Origin: Nocardia arizonensis
GTDB taxonomy: Bacteria > Actinomycetota > Actinomycetes > Mycobacteriales > Mycobacteriaceae
Direction of reading: 5' to 3'
Length of the DNA stretch: 43,635 nucleotides
NCBI RefSeq assembly: GCF_001310275.1
Contig: NZ_LGYZ01000002.1
Coordinates: 1-43,635, forward strand
Shown piece by piece: positions 16,693 to 25,619 of this stretch. Position 1 is the first letter of the stretch. Each line of letters opens with the position of its first letter. The position numbers were made by a program, and so were the translations under genes. The notes under the pieces are model-generated. The model did not search any database, was not told the origin of the DNA, and saw only the letters and a program-made list of their open reading frames with translations.

Positions 16693-16815
16693 CGTGCACA
16701 CGGCGCGCCCGGCACGGCGATGAGTGTCCACGCAGGTCGATCTGTTACCGAACCCCTTGCCGGACATGGTGTGTCATCACGCGCCCGCATGCGGCGGGTG
16801 CACGGGAATCTCGGC

Positions 16816-19773
16816 TCACTCCCCCAGCAGTACCCTCGCCTCGTCCTCGGTGAGTACCTCGTAGCAATCGGAGACGCGGTTGTACCACCAGGTGTCGGGT
16901 CCGGGCGACGGACGGCCCTGCGCCTGCACGGCCCGTGTCGAAGGTCGATAGGTGGCGCTGCGCGGAATGTCGTCCACCACGTAGACCAGGTCCGGGCGCT
17001 GCGACGGGTCGAGAGCGCGGGCGGCCTCGGTGACGTCCTTGGGTTCGAGCCGGTGTCCCGCCCGCACGCTCACCGCGGCGACGGCCAGTGTGCGCTCGCC
17101 CGCTGTCAGACCGTAGGCGACCTCTAGGTCGACGGCGGTGATGTCGTTGAGCATATCCACGATGGGCTGGGTGTACACCGGTCCGCGCGTGGTCTCGATG
17201 ACGGTGTCGGTGCGGTCGACCAGCCAGTAGTCGCCGTCGCCGTCGCGGCGGAACAGATTCTCCGTCGGCATCCAGGAATCGCCCGCGACGAATACCCCGC
17301 GCAAACCGCCCGCGGAGATGTCGATGCCGTCGGCCGCCTTGCCGAGCAGCAGACCGACCTCGTTGTCCGCGCAGCGGCGCGCGAAACCGGATTCGTCGGT
17401 GAGTATGCGTTCGGTGACCGGATCGTAGGCGACCAGTTCGACCTTGGCCGTCCCCGGCACGGGCCTGCCCTTGCAGCCGACCTTCACGCCGGTGACATTG
17501 GCAAGCACCACATCGCCCTCGATGGAGGCGTAGAACTCGAGCACGCGGGCCGGTTCGAACTGATCGGTGGTGCGCCGCCACAGTCCCGCGGGCATGCCGG
17601 AGCCGATGAACAGCCGGATGGGATGTGAATGCCCGGCGGGGAAGACCTCGGCGTCGAGGATGTCACGCATCATGGTCCAGGTGTAGGTGACCACGGTGAC
17701 GCCGTAGCGGTGCACCTCCTCCCCGAAGCGGGCCGGGTCCAGCGACCGGGCCAGGGCGATGCGGCTGCCGCCGGCGATGGCTCCGCCCAGGCTGACCAGC
17801 AGGCCGGAGGAGTGGTGCAGCGGTGCCAGACAGTAGACGGTGTCGCGGCGGCCGAGATCGGCGGAGGTCGCGGTGCCGAAGGCCGACAGCGCCCAGCGGT
17901 GGTTGGTGATGTATTTGGTCTCCAGGCGGTCGCCGGTTCCGGTGACAAGGACGAAGGCCAGCTCGCGGGCCAGTCCCGGATCGGGGCGGTACCAGGCGGG
18001 CAGGCGCACCTGGGTCGGGTCGACGCGTTCGAGGTCGACCACCCGGTCGTCGGTGGGTATGTCGAGGGTGCGGGTGCCGCCGCCGCCGAGGACCAGGACC
18101 CGCAGACCGGTGGCGGCGGCTTGGCGCACATTCTCCGGGTCGGCGACGATGGTCTGCGCGCCGGTCCGCTCGATCGCCCGGCCGAGTTCGCTGCCGGGGG
18201 CGAGCAGCACCGCCACCGCGCCGAGCCGCGACAGCGCCGCCACCCCGGCCAGCGCGCTCGGCCGGGTCTCCATGACCACCGCGACCCGCTCGGCCGGCCG
18301 GATGCCGACCGAGATCAGTCCGCGCACCACATTGTCGATACGGGCGTCGACCGCGGCGTTGGTGTGCACCCGGTCGTCGAAGAGGAAGCATTCGCGCAGC
18401 GGCGCGCGCCGGGCCTGTTCGGCGATGAGCCGTCCCAGCGAGATCCGGGTGCTCGGCTGGATCATGCCGAGTCGGGTGAGCCGCGGCAGCGCCCGCGCCG
18501 CCTCGCCGACGCGTTCGACCGAACCGCGCATCGCGGAGTTGGCGACGGTCTCGATGGCCTTGCCGAATCCGGCGCCCGCTTCGGCGAGGATCACGGCGGT
18601 GTGCACCACGCGGGTCGCCGCCGATCGCGGAACCGTGCTCGCGACGTGCTCGCTCATGGGCGCGATCTCGGCGGGCAGTTCCTTGCCGCGTTCGAGCCAG
18701 TCGATCCACTGGCGCACCAGCGGCCAGGTCGTCGAGCTGGCCGTACTGCCCGCGACCAGACCGAAATGGCCCGCCACCAGACTCGCCTCGTACACCTCTG
18801 CATTGGGTGCCGCGCGCACGATGCCGCGCACGGCGGCGGGCTGGCCGATATCGTCGACCTCGCCGACGAAGGCCAGGATGGGGCACTTCAGCTCCGCCAG
18901 CGAGACGGGCTGGTCACGGATGACGAAACCGCCCAGCATCATCCGGTTGTGCACCACGAACTGCTTGAGCAGATCCGCCGCGGCCGGCCCGGCGTAGCCC
19001 ACCCAGCCGTCGTTGTTGAGGAAGCGCCGCTGGCGCTCCTTGGGCAGCAGCGCCTCGCGATCGTGCAGCTGGCGCAGGAAATCGATCCTGGACTTGGCGG
19101 TCTTGACCGGATCGAGCATCTGGAAGCCCAACCTGACCATCGAATCGGTGATCGGCAGTCGGGTCACCACGTGGTCGGCCAGGAAGTCGGCGACTTCGGA
19201 GACCAGACCGTAGGGCAGGCCGAAGGGCAGGCCCGCGACGATGTCGACCGGGCTGCCGAAGGTCACGATGCTGGCGATGCCCTTGCCGAAGCGGTAGGCG
19301 GCGGTCTGATAGGCGAACATGCCGCCCTGGGAGTAGCCCATGAGGTGCACCCCGGACCCGGTCGCCTCGGTGACGGCGTCGATCGCGCTGTCGACCGCGA
19401 GCACGTGATCGGCGAGGTCGCGCTGCCAGCCGCCCTCCTCGGTCGCGGGCGAGCCGAAGTCGACCACCCAGCAGTCCACGCCGCCCCGATGCAGGATGCC
19501 GACCGCGCCGTCCTCGGCGTTGACGTCCCAGATGTCGGCCTTGACCATGAGCGGCGGAACCAGCAGGGCCACCGGCCGCTGTTCGCCCTCGGCCACCGTG
19601 TCGTCGGGGAAGTAGTGACGCAGCCGGTACATGCGTCTGCGCTCGACCACCTCGAACGGCGACGACTCCAGGTCCTGGGTCAATCCGCCGAATCGGATCA
19701 CCTCGAGGCCGTTCTGCGCGGTGGCCATCAATCGCCGAACCGAGTTCATCATTTTCTTCGCCCCAAACTTCAC
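16816..19773 (-). CDS. Bifunctional alpha/beta hydrolase - acyl-AMP ligase-like protein (Rv1683-like)
   Basis: This 985-residue fusion begins with a PHA-synthase/lipase-like hydrolase: GYSQG at 146-150 with nucleophile Ser148, a likely acid in GEVDD, and His in AGHFG. From about residue 440 it continues as an ANL-superfamily adenylate-forming domain. That half is divergent. The phosphate loop reads LVTGTGDRLETK, the usual YGxTE region reads FYASIEGD, and the C-terminal IPRSATYRPSTR lacks the catalytic lysine expected after the LPRT-type turn. The layout matches M. tuberculosis Rv1683, annotated as a long-chain acyl-CoA synthase/lipase (from memory), linked by others to triacylglycerol metabolism. 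The GTG start has GGAG five bases upstream. Confidence 0.85.
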   Translation of the reverse strand: MKFGAKKMMNSVRRLMATAQNGLEVIRFGGLTQDLESSPFEVVERRRMYRLRHYFPDDTVAEGEQRPVALLVPPLMVKADIWDVNAEDGAVGILHRGGVDCWVVDFGSPATEEGGWQRDLADHVLAVDSAIDAVTEATGSGVHLMGYSQGGMFAYQTAAYRFGKGIASIVTFGSPVDIVAGLPFGLPYGLVSEVADFLADHVVTRLPITDSMVRLGFQMLDPVKTAKSRIDFLRQLHDREALLPKERQRRFLNNDGWVGYAGPAAADLLKQFVVHNRMMLGGFVIRDQPVSLAELKCPILAFVGEVDDIGQPAAVRGIVRAAPNAEVYEASLVAGHFGLVAGSTASSTTWPLVRQWIDWLERGKELPAEIAPMSEHVASTVPRSAATRVVHTAVILAEAGAGFGKAIETVANSAMRGSVERVGEAARALPRLTRLGMIQPSTRISLGRLIAEQARRAPLRECFLFDDRVHTNAAVDARIDNVVRGLISVGIRPAERVAVVMETRPSALAGVAALSRLGAVAVLLAPGSELGRAIERTGAQTIVADPENVRQAAATGLRVLVLGGGGTRTLDIPTDDRVVDLERVDPTQVRLPAWYRPDPGLARELAFVLVTGTGDRLETKYITNHRWALSAFGTATSADLGRRDTVYCLAPLHHSSGLLVSLGGAIAGGSRIALARSLDPARFGEEVHRYGVTVVTYTWTMMRDILDAEVFPAGHSHPIRLFIGSGMPAGLWRRTTDQFEPARVLEFYASIEGDVVLANVTGVKVGCKGRPVPGTAKVELVAYDPVTERILTDESGFARRCADNEVGLLLGKAADGIDISAGGLRGVFVAGDSWMPTENLFRRDGDGDYWLVDRTDTVIETTRGPVYTQPIVDMLNDITAVDLEVAYGLTAGERTLAVAAVSVRAGHRLEPKDVTEAARALDPSQRPDLVYVVDDIPRSATYRPSTRAVQAQGRPSPGPDTWWYNRVSDCYEVLTEDEARVLLGE

Positions 19774-19841
19774 GATCGCTCCGGCCCTACCTCAGCGTGA
19801 CCCATGACACAGCCCGACCACTCGAGTCGAGCGTCCCACAC

Positions 19842-19860
19842 ATGTGTCCATTATGTGTCC
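19842..19860. repeat. Direct repeat ATGTGTCC x2, possible operator
   Basis: ATGTGTCC occurs at 19842-19849 and 19853-19860, one helical turn apart (11 bases). The first copy overlaps the palindrome CACATGTG. It lies about 70-85 bases upstream of the hydrolase/ligase start, so it could bind a regulator of that gene. Confidence 0.4.
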
Positions 19861-20433
19861 GCTGCGGCCAGTTACGTGTACCGATGGCCAGGCGCTGTCA
19901 TCACGCCGTGGCCGACGCGACGGCCGACCCGCCGCGATCTCGGAGGATGCCGAGGGTTCGCCGCACCAGGTCGAGTCGGCGGCGATCGTCCGGTACCGCG
20001 GCCTGCCGGACAGCCGGGTAGCCGACGTGGGCCGTTCGAACGGTCTGCGACATCACCGCCCCGGCGCCGACCACGCGGAGGCGAGGCGATACGCCTACTC
20101 CTCGAATCGAACCGCACCGCGGTGTGTTACGTCTCGGCCGGCGAGTTCGAACGCGAATAGACCCACGCCACAATCGATTACAGAAGGCGGCCGGACGCGC
20201 CACGGCCCCCTGCGCGCATACGACCAAGAGGCTGCCGCGGGTCATCGGATCGACATGAAATACCGTCCGGTCGGGTGCGTCCCCGACTCACCGCGGATTG
20301 TGGAACGTACCGACCGGGATTCGACGGATCCGCCAATTCCGCTGCGCCGCTATCGCTGCGCGACCTAGCATCGATACGTCCGGGACAAGCGTTCTCTCCG
20401 GAAAGCAGTGTCCTGTAAGTCGATTCGTTCGAG

Positions 20434-20454
20434 GGCGGACGTCCACGGTCCGCC
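20434..20454. promoter_or_regulatory. Inverted repeat GGCGGAC-7-GTCCGCC upstream of the encapsulin operon
   Basis: This perfect 7-bp inverted repeat lies 80 bases before the encapsulin start. It may be an operator or a leader hairpin; the sequence alone does not tell which. No convincing promoter hexamers were identified next to it. Confidence 0.4.
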
Positions 20455-20533
20455 TGCACCCACAGTTCCGAACAGATATCGATTCTCGATCTCCAGTGCA
20501 CGTTTCGTGACCGTCTCGAGGTGAGGACCACGC

Positions 20534-21949
20534 ATGACAATTGAGATGCCGATTCCGACGGATGATTCGGTGAGCGCCGCACAGCAGTCGCTGTCGACCA
20601 CCGCGGCCCACCAATTGGCGACGACGACGAAGTCGGAGCCGCAGATGCAAGGGATCACCTCGCGGTGGTTGACGCGCTCACTGCCGTGGGTGCAGGTCAA
20701 CGGCGGCGTATACCGGGTGAACCGACGCTTGACCCACACCGTCGGCAACGGCGAGATCGAATTCGTGATCGAGGGCCCGACGGCGCGGGTGATTCCCGCC
20801 GAGCTGACCGAGATCCCGGCGCTGCACGGATTGGACGATCCCGAGGTGCTCGCCGGTCTGGCCGACCGCTTCGTCCAGCACGATCTGGACGCCGGATCGG
20901 TGCTCGCCGAATTCGGAAACCCCATGCACCAAATCGTTCTCGTCGTGCACGGAAAAATCGCCCGCGTCGGCAACGGCGAATACGGCGAGCAGACAGTGAT
21001 CGGCATACTTGGGGCGGGCGATCACGACGGCGCCCGGATCCTGGTGGACACCAACGCGATCTGGGATTACACGCTCAAGGCGATGACCCCGGCCACGGTG
21101 CTCGTACTGACCCGGGACGCGCTGGACGATCTGCGCACCGCCGTGCCGGTGCTGCGCGACCATCTGGCCGCCGCGGCCGCCGCGCCGCCGCGCGCGCAGA
21201 ACGCCAAGGGTGAGGCGGATATCGAGATCGCCTCCGGCCATGTCGGGGAACCGTTGCTGACGACCACGTTCGTCGACTACGAGACCAGCCCGCGCGAGTA
21301 CGAACTGTCCTTGGCGCAGTCGGTCTTGCGGATACACACCAGGGTGGCGGATCTGTTCAACGATCCGATGAACCAGACCCAGCAGCAGCTGAAACTGACC
21401 ATCGAGGCGCTCTACGAACGCCGCGAACACGATCTCCTCAACAACCCCGACTTCGGTCTGCTGCACAACTGCGATCTCAAACAGCGCATCCACACCCAGT
21501 CCGGTCCGCCCACCCCCGACGACCTGGACGAGCTGATCTCCATGCGCCGCGGCACCAATGTGCTGCTGGCCCACCCCAAGGCCATCGCCGCGTTCTCCCG
21601 GCAGACCACCGCCGCCGGGATCTACCCCACACCCACCACCGTCGACGGCCACCACCTGCCCGCCTGGCGGGGCATTCCGCTGCTGCCGTGTTCGAAGATC
21701 CCGGTCTCGCCCACGGGCACGACCAGCATCCTGGCCATGCGCACCGGCGAGAACAACCAGGGCGTCATCGGCCTGCACCAGACCGGCATTCCCGACGAGT
21801 ACGAACCCAGTCTCAATGTCCGCTTCACCGGCATCGACAACCAGTCGATCATCAGCTATCTCGTCAGCTGCTACTACTCCGCGGCCGTGCTCGTTCCCGA
21901 CGCTCTCGGCATTCTCGACAACGTCCAGATCGCCCGAACCGCGAGCTGA
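20534..21949 (+). CDS. Family 2B encapsulin shell protein with cyclic-nucleotide-binding-like insertion
   Basis: This 471-residue protein is the Crp-annotated partner found beside 2-methylisoborneol synthases, now recognised as an HK97-fold encapsulin. Residues 1-85 form the N-arm and start of the fold. About 92-212 is a cNMP-binding-like beta-roll ([20 protein letters not shown], then [13 protein letters not shown]). Residues 225-471 return to the shell fold, with [20 protein letters not shown] and [18 protein letters not shown] as family-typical stretches. The phosphate-binding cassette is not canonical: the usual RAA/RTA arginine is replaced around WDYTLKA, so ligand binding is doubtful. 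It heads the operon and should encase the terpene cyclase encoded 14 bases downstream. The ribosome site GAGGTGAGG is strong. Confidence 0.93.
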   Translation: MTIEMPIPTDDSVSAAQQSLSTTAAHQLATTTKSEPQMQGITSRWLTRSLPWVQVNGGVYRVNRRLTHTVGNGEIEFVIEGPTARVIPAELTEIPALHGLDDPEVLAGLADRFVQHDLDAGSVLAEFGNPMHQIVLVVHGKIARVGNGEYGEQTVIGILGAGDHDGARILVDTNAIWDYTLKAMTPATVLVLTRDALDDLRTAVPVLRDHLAAAAAAPPRAQNAKGEADIEIASGHVGEPLLTTTFVDYETSPREYELSLAQSVLRIHTRVADLFNDPMNQTQQQLKLTIEALYERREHDLLNNPDFGLLHNCDLKQRIHTQSGPPTPDDLDELISMRRGTNVLLAHPKAIAAFSRQTTAAGIYPTPTTVDGHHLPAWRGIPLLPCSKIPVSPTGTTSILAMRTGENNQGVIGLHQTGIPDEYEPSLNVRFTGIDNQSIISYLVSCYYSAAVLVPDALGILDNVQIARTAS

Positions 21950-21963
21950 TCGGAGCGACGGCC

Positions 21964-23397
21964 ATGTCGGTACTATCCCGTGCCGCCGCGCCACCCGCCA
22001 TGGACGAGGTGGCGGCGACGGTCACCGCGCTGCTCGGCGCCGTCGGCGTCGCCGCGCCCGCCGAACTCTTCCGTGCGGCGAAACCGGCGCCCGAAGGCGC
22101 ACAACATCGTTCGACCACGTCGCGACCGCCGTCGGGGGCGACCCCGGCGCGGTTGCTCGGCCCGACGGGCGTCGGCTCGGCCGCCCTGCGACTGCCGCCG
22201 CCCGCGCCGCCCGACACCGCGACCGCGGATGTCGAGTCCAGCGATGACCGCGAGACTCCCGCCGGATCGGCGCCCGCGGCCCGTCCGCCGGACACCCGTC
22301 CCGAAATACCCTGCGGCCCCAGCGGATTGGGAATAGCCGCGGCCACGATCGCGCCGCGCGGTGATCCCGGCGCCCTGACCCCGCCCGCGGCCGACAGCGA
22401 ATCCGGGGCCGAGGCGATTCCCCCGCTCTACTGCCCGCCGCCCGTGCGCGACGATCCGGCTTTGGCGGAGCTGGTGAACGACGGACTGATCACGTGGGCG
22501 GCGGAAATCGGCTTGTACGAGGGCCGTCTGGACGAGCTGCGCGACGCCGACTTCGGCAGGCTCATCATGCTCGCCCACCCGTACTGCGACGACGCCGATC
22601 GGCTGCTGGCCGCGACCAAATGCGCGGTCTCGGAATGGTCGGTCGACGACTACTACTGTGAGGAGGGCGCCGACGCGCGCGCACCGGACGGCACCGCGTC
22701 CAGCGCCACCGCCGAACTCGGCCCTCGACTCGAATTGGCCGCCGCGGCAATAGATCCGGCCCATCTACCGGTGCGGTACGCCGGGCAGTTGGAGCAGGCG
22801 ATGCGGGCCGATCCCATCCTGCGCGCCTTCCGCACCTCCTTCGAACACCTCGGCCGCTACGCCGTCCCCGCGCAGCTGGCCCGGCTGCGCACCGAGATCG
22901 CGGGCTGGTTCATCGCCCTCGGCGCCGAGGCGGGCTGGCGGGTGGCCGACCGGATGCCGCCGGTGTGGGAATACCTCACCAATCGGCAGCCGCACAGTTT
23001 CCTGCCCTGTATGGCGCCCATCGATGTGCTCGACGGCTACGAATTGTCCGCCGCCGAATACACCGAACCGCGGGTGCGCCGGGTGGTCACCACGGCGGCG
23101 CTGGCCGCGCAGATGGTCAACGACCTGTATTCCATGGCGCGCGAGGACCGCGCCGAACACCGGGAGTTCAATCTCCCCACCGTGCTCGCCGCGGAGGAGG
23201 GGTGTTCACGGCGGGAGGCGGTGCGGCGCACCGCCGCCGTACACGACGAACTGGTGCACCGGTTCGAGACCGAGGCGGCTCCGCTGGCCGCATCGGGGTC
23301 ACCCGAACTGCGCCGTTTCCTGGTCGGTCTGTGGGCGTGGATGGGCGGCAATCGCGCCTGGCATGCGGGCAGCAAGCGTTACCACGACGCGAAATAA
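21964..23397 (+). CDS. 2-methylisoborneol synthase (class I terpene cyclase, encapsulin cargo)
   Basis: This enzyme cyclises 2-methyl-GPP to 2-methylisoborneol. Of 477 residues, the first ~155 are disordered, rich in Ala/Pro and end in PPLYCPPPVRDDPAL, a hallmark of 2-MIB synthases. The cyclase domain has the Mg-binding DDYYCEE (228-234), the NSE motif NDLYSMARE (386-394) and a C-terminal RY pair (472-473). The disordered arm contains two similar motifs, GPTGVG (66-71) and GPSGLG (118-123), good candidates for shell-docking peptides. The ATG at 21964 follows GGAG by 8 bases; the frame is open further upstream but there it lies inside the shell gene. Confidence 0.95.
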   Translation: MSVLSRAAAPPAMDEVAATVTALLGAVGVAAPAELFRAAKPAPEGAQHRSTTSRPPSGATPARLLGPTGVGSAALRLPPPAPPDTATADVESSDDRETPAGSAPAARPPDTRPEIPCGPSGLGIAAATIAPRGDPGALTPPAADSESGAEAIPPLYCPPPVRDDPALAELVNDGLITWAAEIGLYEGRLDELRDADFGRLIMLAHPYCDDADRLLAATKCAVSEWSVDDYYCEEGADARAPDGTASSATAELGPRLELAAAAIDPAHLPVRYAGQLEQAMRADPILRAFRTSFEHLGRYAVPAQLARLRTEIAGWFIALGAEAGWRVADRMPPVWEYLTNRQPHSFLPCMAPIDVLDGYELSAAEYTEPRVRRVVTTAALAAQMVNDLYSMAREDRAEHREFNLPTVLAAEEGCSRREAVRRTAAVHDELVHRFETEAAPLAASGSPELRRFLVGLWAWMGGNRAWHAGSKRYHDAK

Positions 23398-23426
23398 CCA
23401 GTACCGCCGAGAGAGGATGATCACGA

Positions 23427-24299
23427 ATGACCATGCTCAACCCCGAAACCAGCGCCGTACTGCGTACCAGTTATCAGAAGTCCGTTGCCGAGTACTGGAA
23501 CGACAATCCCAACGACGACCGCGTGAACACCGAGCTCGGCGAGGTGGACGGGCTCTACCACCACCACTACGGCATCGGCGAGCCCGATCGGTCGGTGCTC
23601 GACGGCCCGGAGGACACCCGGCACAGCCGCATCGTGGAGGAACTGCACCGTCTCGAGACCGCCCAGGCCGAACTGCTGCTCGACCACCTCGGCGAGGTGC
23701 GGCCCGGCGACCGGCTCATGGACGGCGGCTCGGGTCGCGGCGGCACGAGTTTCATGGCCAACCAGCGCTTCGGCTGCCGGGTCGACGGGGTCACCATCTC
23801 CGAATACCAGGTCGGTTTCGCCAATGAGCAGGCGCGTCACCGCGGCGTCGAGGACCGGGTGCGGTTCCATTTCCTGAACATGCTCGACACAGGATTCGAA
23901 TCCGGCTCGATGCGCGGCATCTGGACCAACGAGACCACCATGTACGTGGATCTGCCCGAGCTGTTCGCCGAATTCTCCCGCCTGTTGGAGTCGGGCGGGC
24001 GCTACGTGTGCATCACCGGCTGCTCCAACGACGTCACCGGCGGGCGGTCCGCCTCGGTCAGCTGGATCGACGCGCACTACGGCTGCATGATCCATCCGCG
24101 CAGCGAATACTTCCGTGCGCTGGCCGATAACGGGCTCGTTCCGATCGAGGTGACAGACCTCACGGCGGCCACCATCCCGTACTGGGAGATGCGCGCGAAA
24201 TCCGAGCTCGCGACGGGTGTGGAGAAGCCGTTCCTCACCGCCTATCGGGAGGGCAGCTTCCAGTACCTGCTGATCGCCGCCGATAAGGTAGGACGGTGA
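23427..24299 (+). CDS. Geranyl diphosphate 2-C-methyltransferase
   Basis: This SAM-dependent enzyme methylates C2 of geranyl diphosphate, giving the unusual C11 substrate for 2-MIB synthase. Its 290 residues match the family length. SYQKSVAEYWND at the N-terminus, LYHHHYGIGEPD, the SAM motif LMDGGSGRGGTS (97-108), and NETTMYVDLPELFAEFSRLL are characteristic of the GPP methyltransferase group. The gene starts 29 bases after the cyclase and its stop overlaps the idi start (GTGA). Gene order shell, cyclase, methyltransferase is the standard 2-MIB order in actinomycetes. Confidence 0.95.
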   Translation: MTMLNPETSAVLRTSYQKSVAEYWNDNPNDDRVNTELGEVDGLYHHHYGIGEPDRSVLDGPEDTRHSRIVEELHRLETAQAELLLDHLGEVRPGDRLMDGGSGRGGTSFMANQRFGCRVDGVTISEYQVGFANEQARHRGVEDRVRFHFLNMLDTGFESGSMRGIWTNETTMYVDLPELFAEFSRLLESGGRYVCITGCSNDVTGGRSASVSWIDAHYGCMIHPRSEYFRALADNGLVPIEVTDLTAATIPYWEMRAKSELATGVEKPFLTAYREGSFQYLLIAADKVGR

Positions 24300-24865
24300 C
24301 CGAGACCCTGGCCGCCCCCCGCACCGATCGCGAGGCACTACCCGTCGAACTGGTCGACGACGCGGGCCGCGCGATCGGCGCGTGTCCCGTCTCGCGGGCG
24401 CACCGACCGCCCGGCCTGCTGCACCGCGCCTTCTCGGTGCTGTTGTTCGACGGCACGGGCCGGGTACTGCTCCAGCGGCGTGCGGCGGTGAAGACCCGCT
24501 TCCCGCTGTTGTGGGCCAACACCTGCTGCGGTCATCCCGCCCCCGGCGAATCGGTCGTGGACGCCGCGGCGGTGCGACTGGACCAGGAATTGGGATTGAC
24601 CGCCGACCTCGTGGAAGCGGGGGTCTTCCGGTACCACGCCGAGGACCACGGTTCCGGGCGGGTCGAACACGAATGGGACCACGTCGTCATCGGCACGCTG
24701 GATGGCGGGCAGCCGCGCCCCGATCCGACCGAGGTGGCCGATTTCGCCTGGGTGCAGCCCGATGCGCTGCGCATGCGGCTGTGCGACGACCCGCGCAGCT
24801 ATTCGCCCTGGCTCGGGCAGGTGCTTGATATCGCCGACGAGGCGTATCACCGGGTCGAAGGGTAG
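24296..24865 (+). CDS. idi: Isopentenyl-diphosphate delta-isomerase, type I
   Basis: This enzyme interconverts IPP and DMAPP, the latter being the starter for GPP. The Nudix-like type I family is clear: HRAFSVLLFDGTGRVLLQRR, catalytic cysteine in NTCCGHP (Cys78), and the metal/acid motif EHEWDHV (124-130). At 189 residues it has the bacterial length. The GTG start overlaps the methyltransferase stop by four bases, so it is translationally coupled to the 2-MIB genes. It probably raises the DMAPP supply for odorant synthesis. I saw no terminator before the convergent GntR gene. Confidence 0.94.
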   Translation: MTETLAAPRTDREALPVELVDDAGRAIGACPVSRAHRPPGLLHRAFSVLLFDGTGRVLLQRRAAVKTRFPLLWANTCCGHPAPGESVVDAAAVRLDQELGLTADLVEAGVFRYHAEDHGSGRVEHEWDHVVIGTLDGGQPRPDPTEVADFAWVQPDALRMRLCDDPRSYSPWLGQVLDIADEAYHRVEG

Positions 24866-24893
24866 CCCCGGCGAGTCCGCCGTTGTCACCCGG

Positions 24894-25619
24894 TTATCGC
24901 GCGACGGATATATCTTCCGCGGGCGCCGGCAGGCCGGTGTCGGCGGCCAGGGTCGTGATCACCGATTCGAGCCTGCGGTGGTGGGCTTCCGCGATGAGCA
25001 GCAGCCGGTCCACGTCGCGAGCGAGGAATGCGTCGAGCATGAGGACGTGATCGGTGTGCAGCCGGGCCCGGTCGGCGCGGTCGATGTGCACCATGGACTG
25101 CACGGGTTCGGTCACATTCCACGCGGACTCGAGCATATGCAACAGCCGGAACATGCGCGAGGGTCTGGTCAGGCCGACGTGGAAACGACGTGACTGGCGA
25201 TGGTAGGCCACCGGATCATCCTCGCGGATCGCCTGTTCCAGCAGTGCGTTGACCTCGAGCAGTTCCGCGCGGTCGGCGTCGGTGGCGCTCGTGACCGCCG
25301 CGGCGAGCGAGGCCGTCTCCAATGTCTCACGCACGACGTACATTTCGCGCAATTCACCCGCGCTCAGCCGTGCGACGGCGTAACCGCCGCGCGGCTCATG
25401 GGTGACCAGCCCCTCCCCCATGAGGGTCGCGAGCGCCTCGCGCACGGGAATGTGGCTGACCCCGAAGAGTTCCGCCACTTCACGCAGCGGGATGACGGTG
25501 CACGGGGGGACCGCGCCGTCGAGTATCACCCGGCGTAGTTCGCCGAGAATCACTTGCGGTCTGCCCGGCTCGTCGACTACCAACCTCGCGAGCAGGGCCG
25601 AACGTCTCCGTGGCGGCAT
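24894..25619 (-). CDS. GntR-family regulator, FadR subfamily (FCD domain)
   Basis: A 241-residue transcription regulator. The N-terminal winged helix-turn-helix (about residues 20-85) contains IPLREVAELFGVSHIPVREA and LMGEGLVTHEPRGGYAVA. The C-terminal all-helical FCD domain holds the usual metal-ligand histidines (FHVGLTR and the later HTDH and HHRR regions). The ligand is likely a small carboxylate, as for relatives. It converges with idi and diverges from the serine hydrolase, its likeliest target. The ATG at 25619 is 6 bases after a TACGGT box, suggesting leaderless translation; a GTG at 25625 is in frame. Confidence 0.88.
   Translation of the reverse strand: MPPRRRSALLARLVVDEPGRPQVILGELRRVILDGAVPPCTVIPLREVAELFGVSHIPVREALATLMGEGLVTHEPRGGYAVARLSAGELREMYVVRETLETASLAAAVTSATDADRAELLEVNALLEQAIREDDPVAYHRQSRRFHVGLTRPSRMFRLLHMLESAWNVTEPVQSMVHIDRADRARLHTDHVLMLDAFLARDVDRLLLIAEAHHRRLESVITTLAADTGLPAPAEDISVAR

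Larger units (their letters stand above)
19774..20533 (+). other. 760-base intergenic region before the encapsulin operon
   Basis: No gene can be supported here. A 50-codon minus-strand frame (19901-20053) has GC-rich third positions but no clear ribosome site or recognisable product. An overlapping plus-strand frame is equally GC-rich at its third position, so base composition does not decide. The region holds the start signals of both flanking units, a repeated ATGTGTCC near the left gene and an inverted repeat near the right gene. The encapsulin gene is preceded by GAGGTGAGG about 7 bases before its ATG. Confidence 0.5.

Noticed and set aside
17629..19800. Plus-strand open frame of about 720 codons opposite the hydrolase/ligase fusion
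   Set aside because: Same mirror effect; the minus strand has clear hydrolase and ligase motifs and a proper start.
19901..20053. 50-codon minus-strand frame in the gap before the encapsulin gene
   Set aside because: Third positions are GC-rich, but an overlapping plus-strand frame is equally so. There is no ribosome site, promoter or recognisable sequence, so it is not called as a gene.
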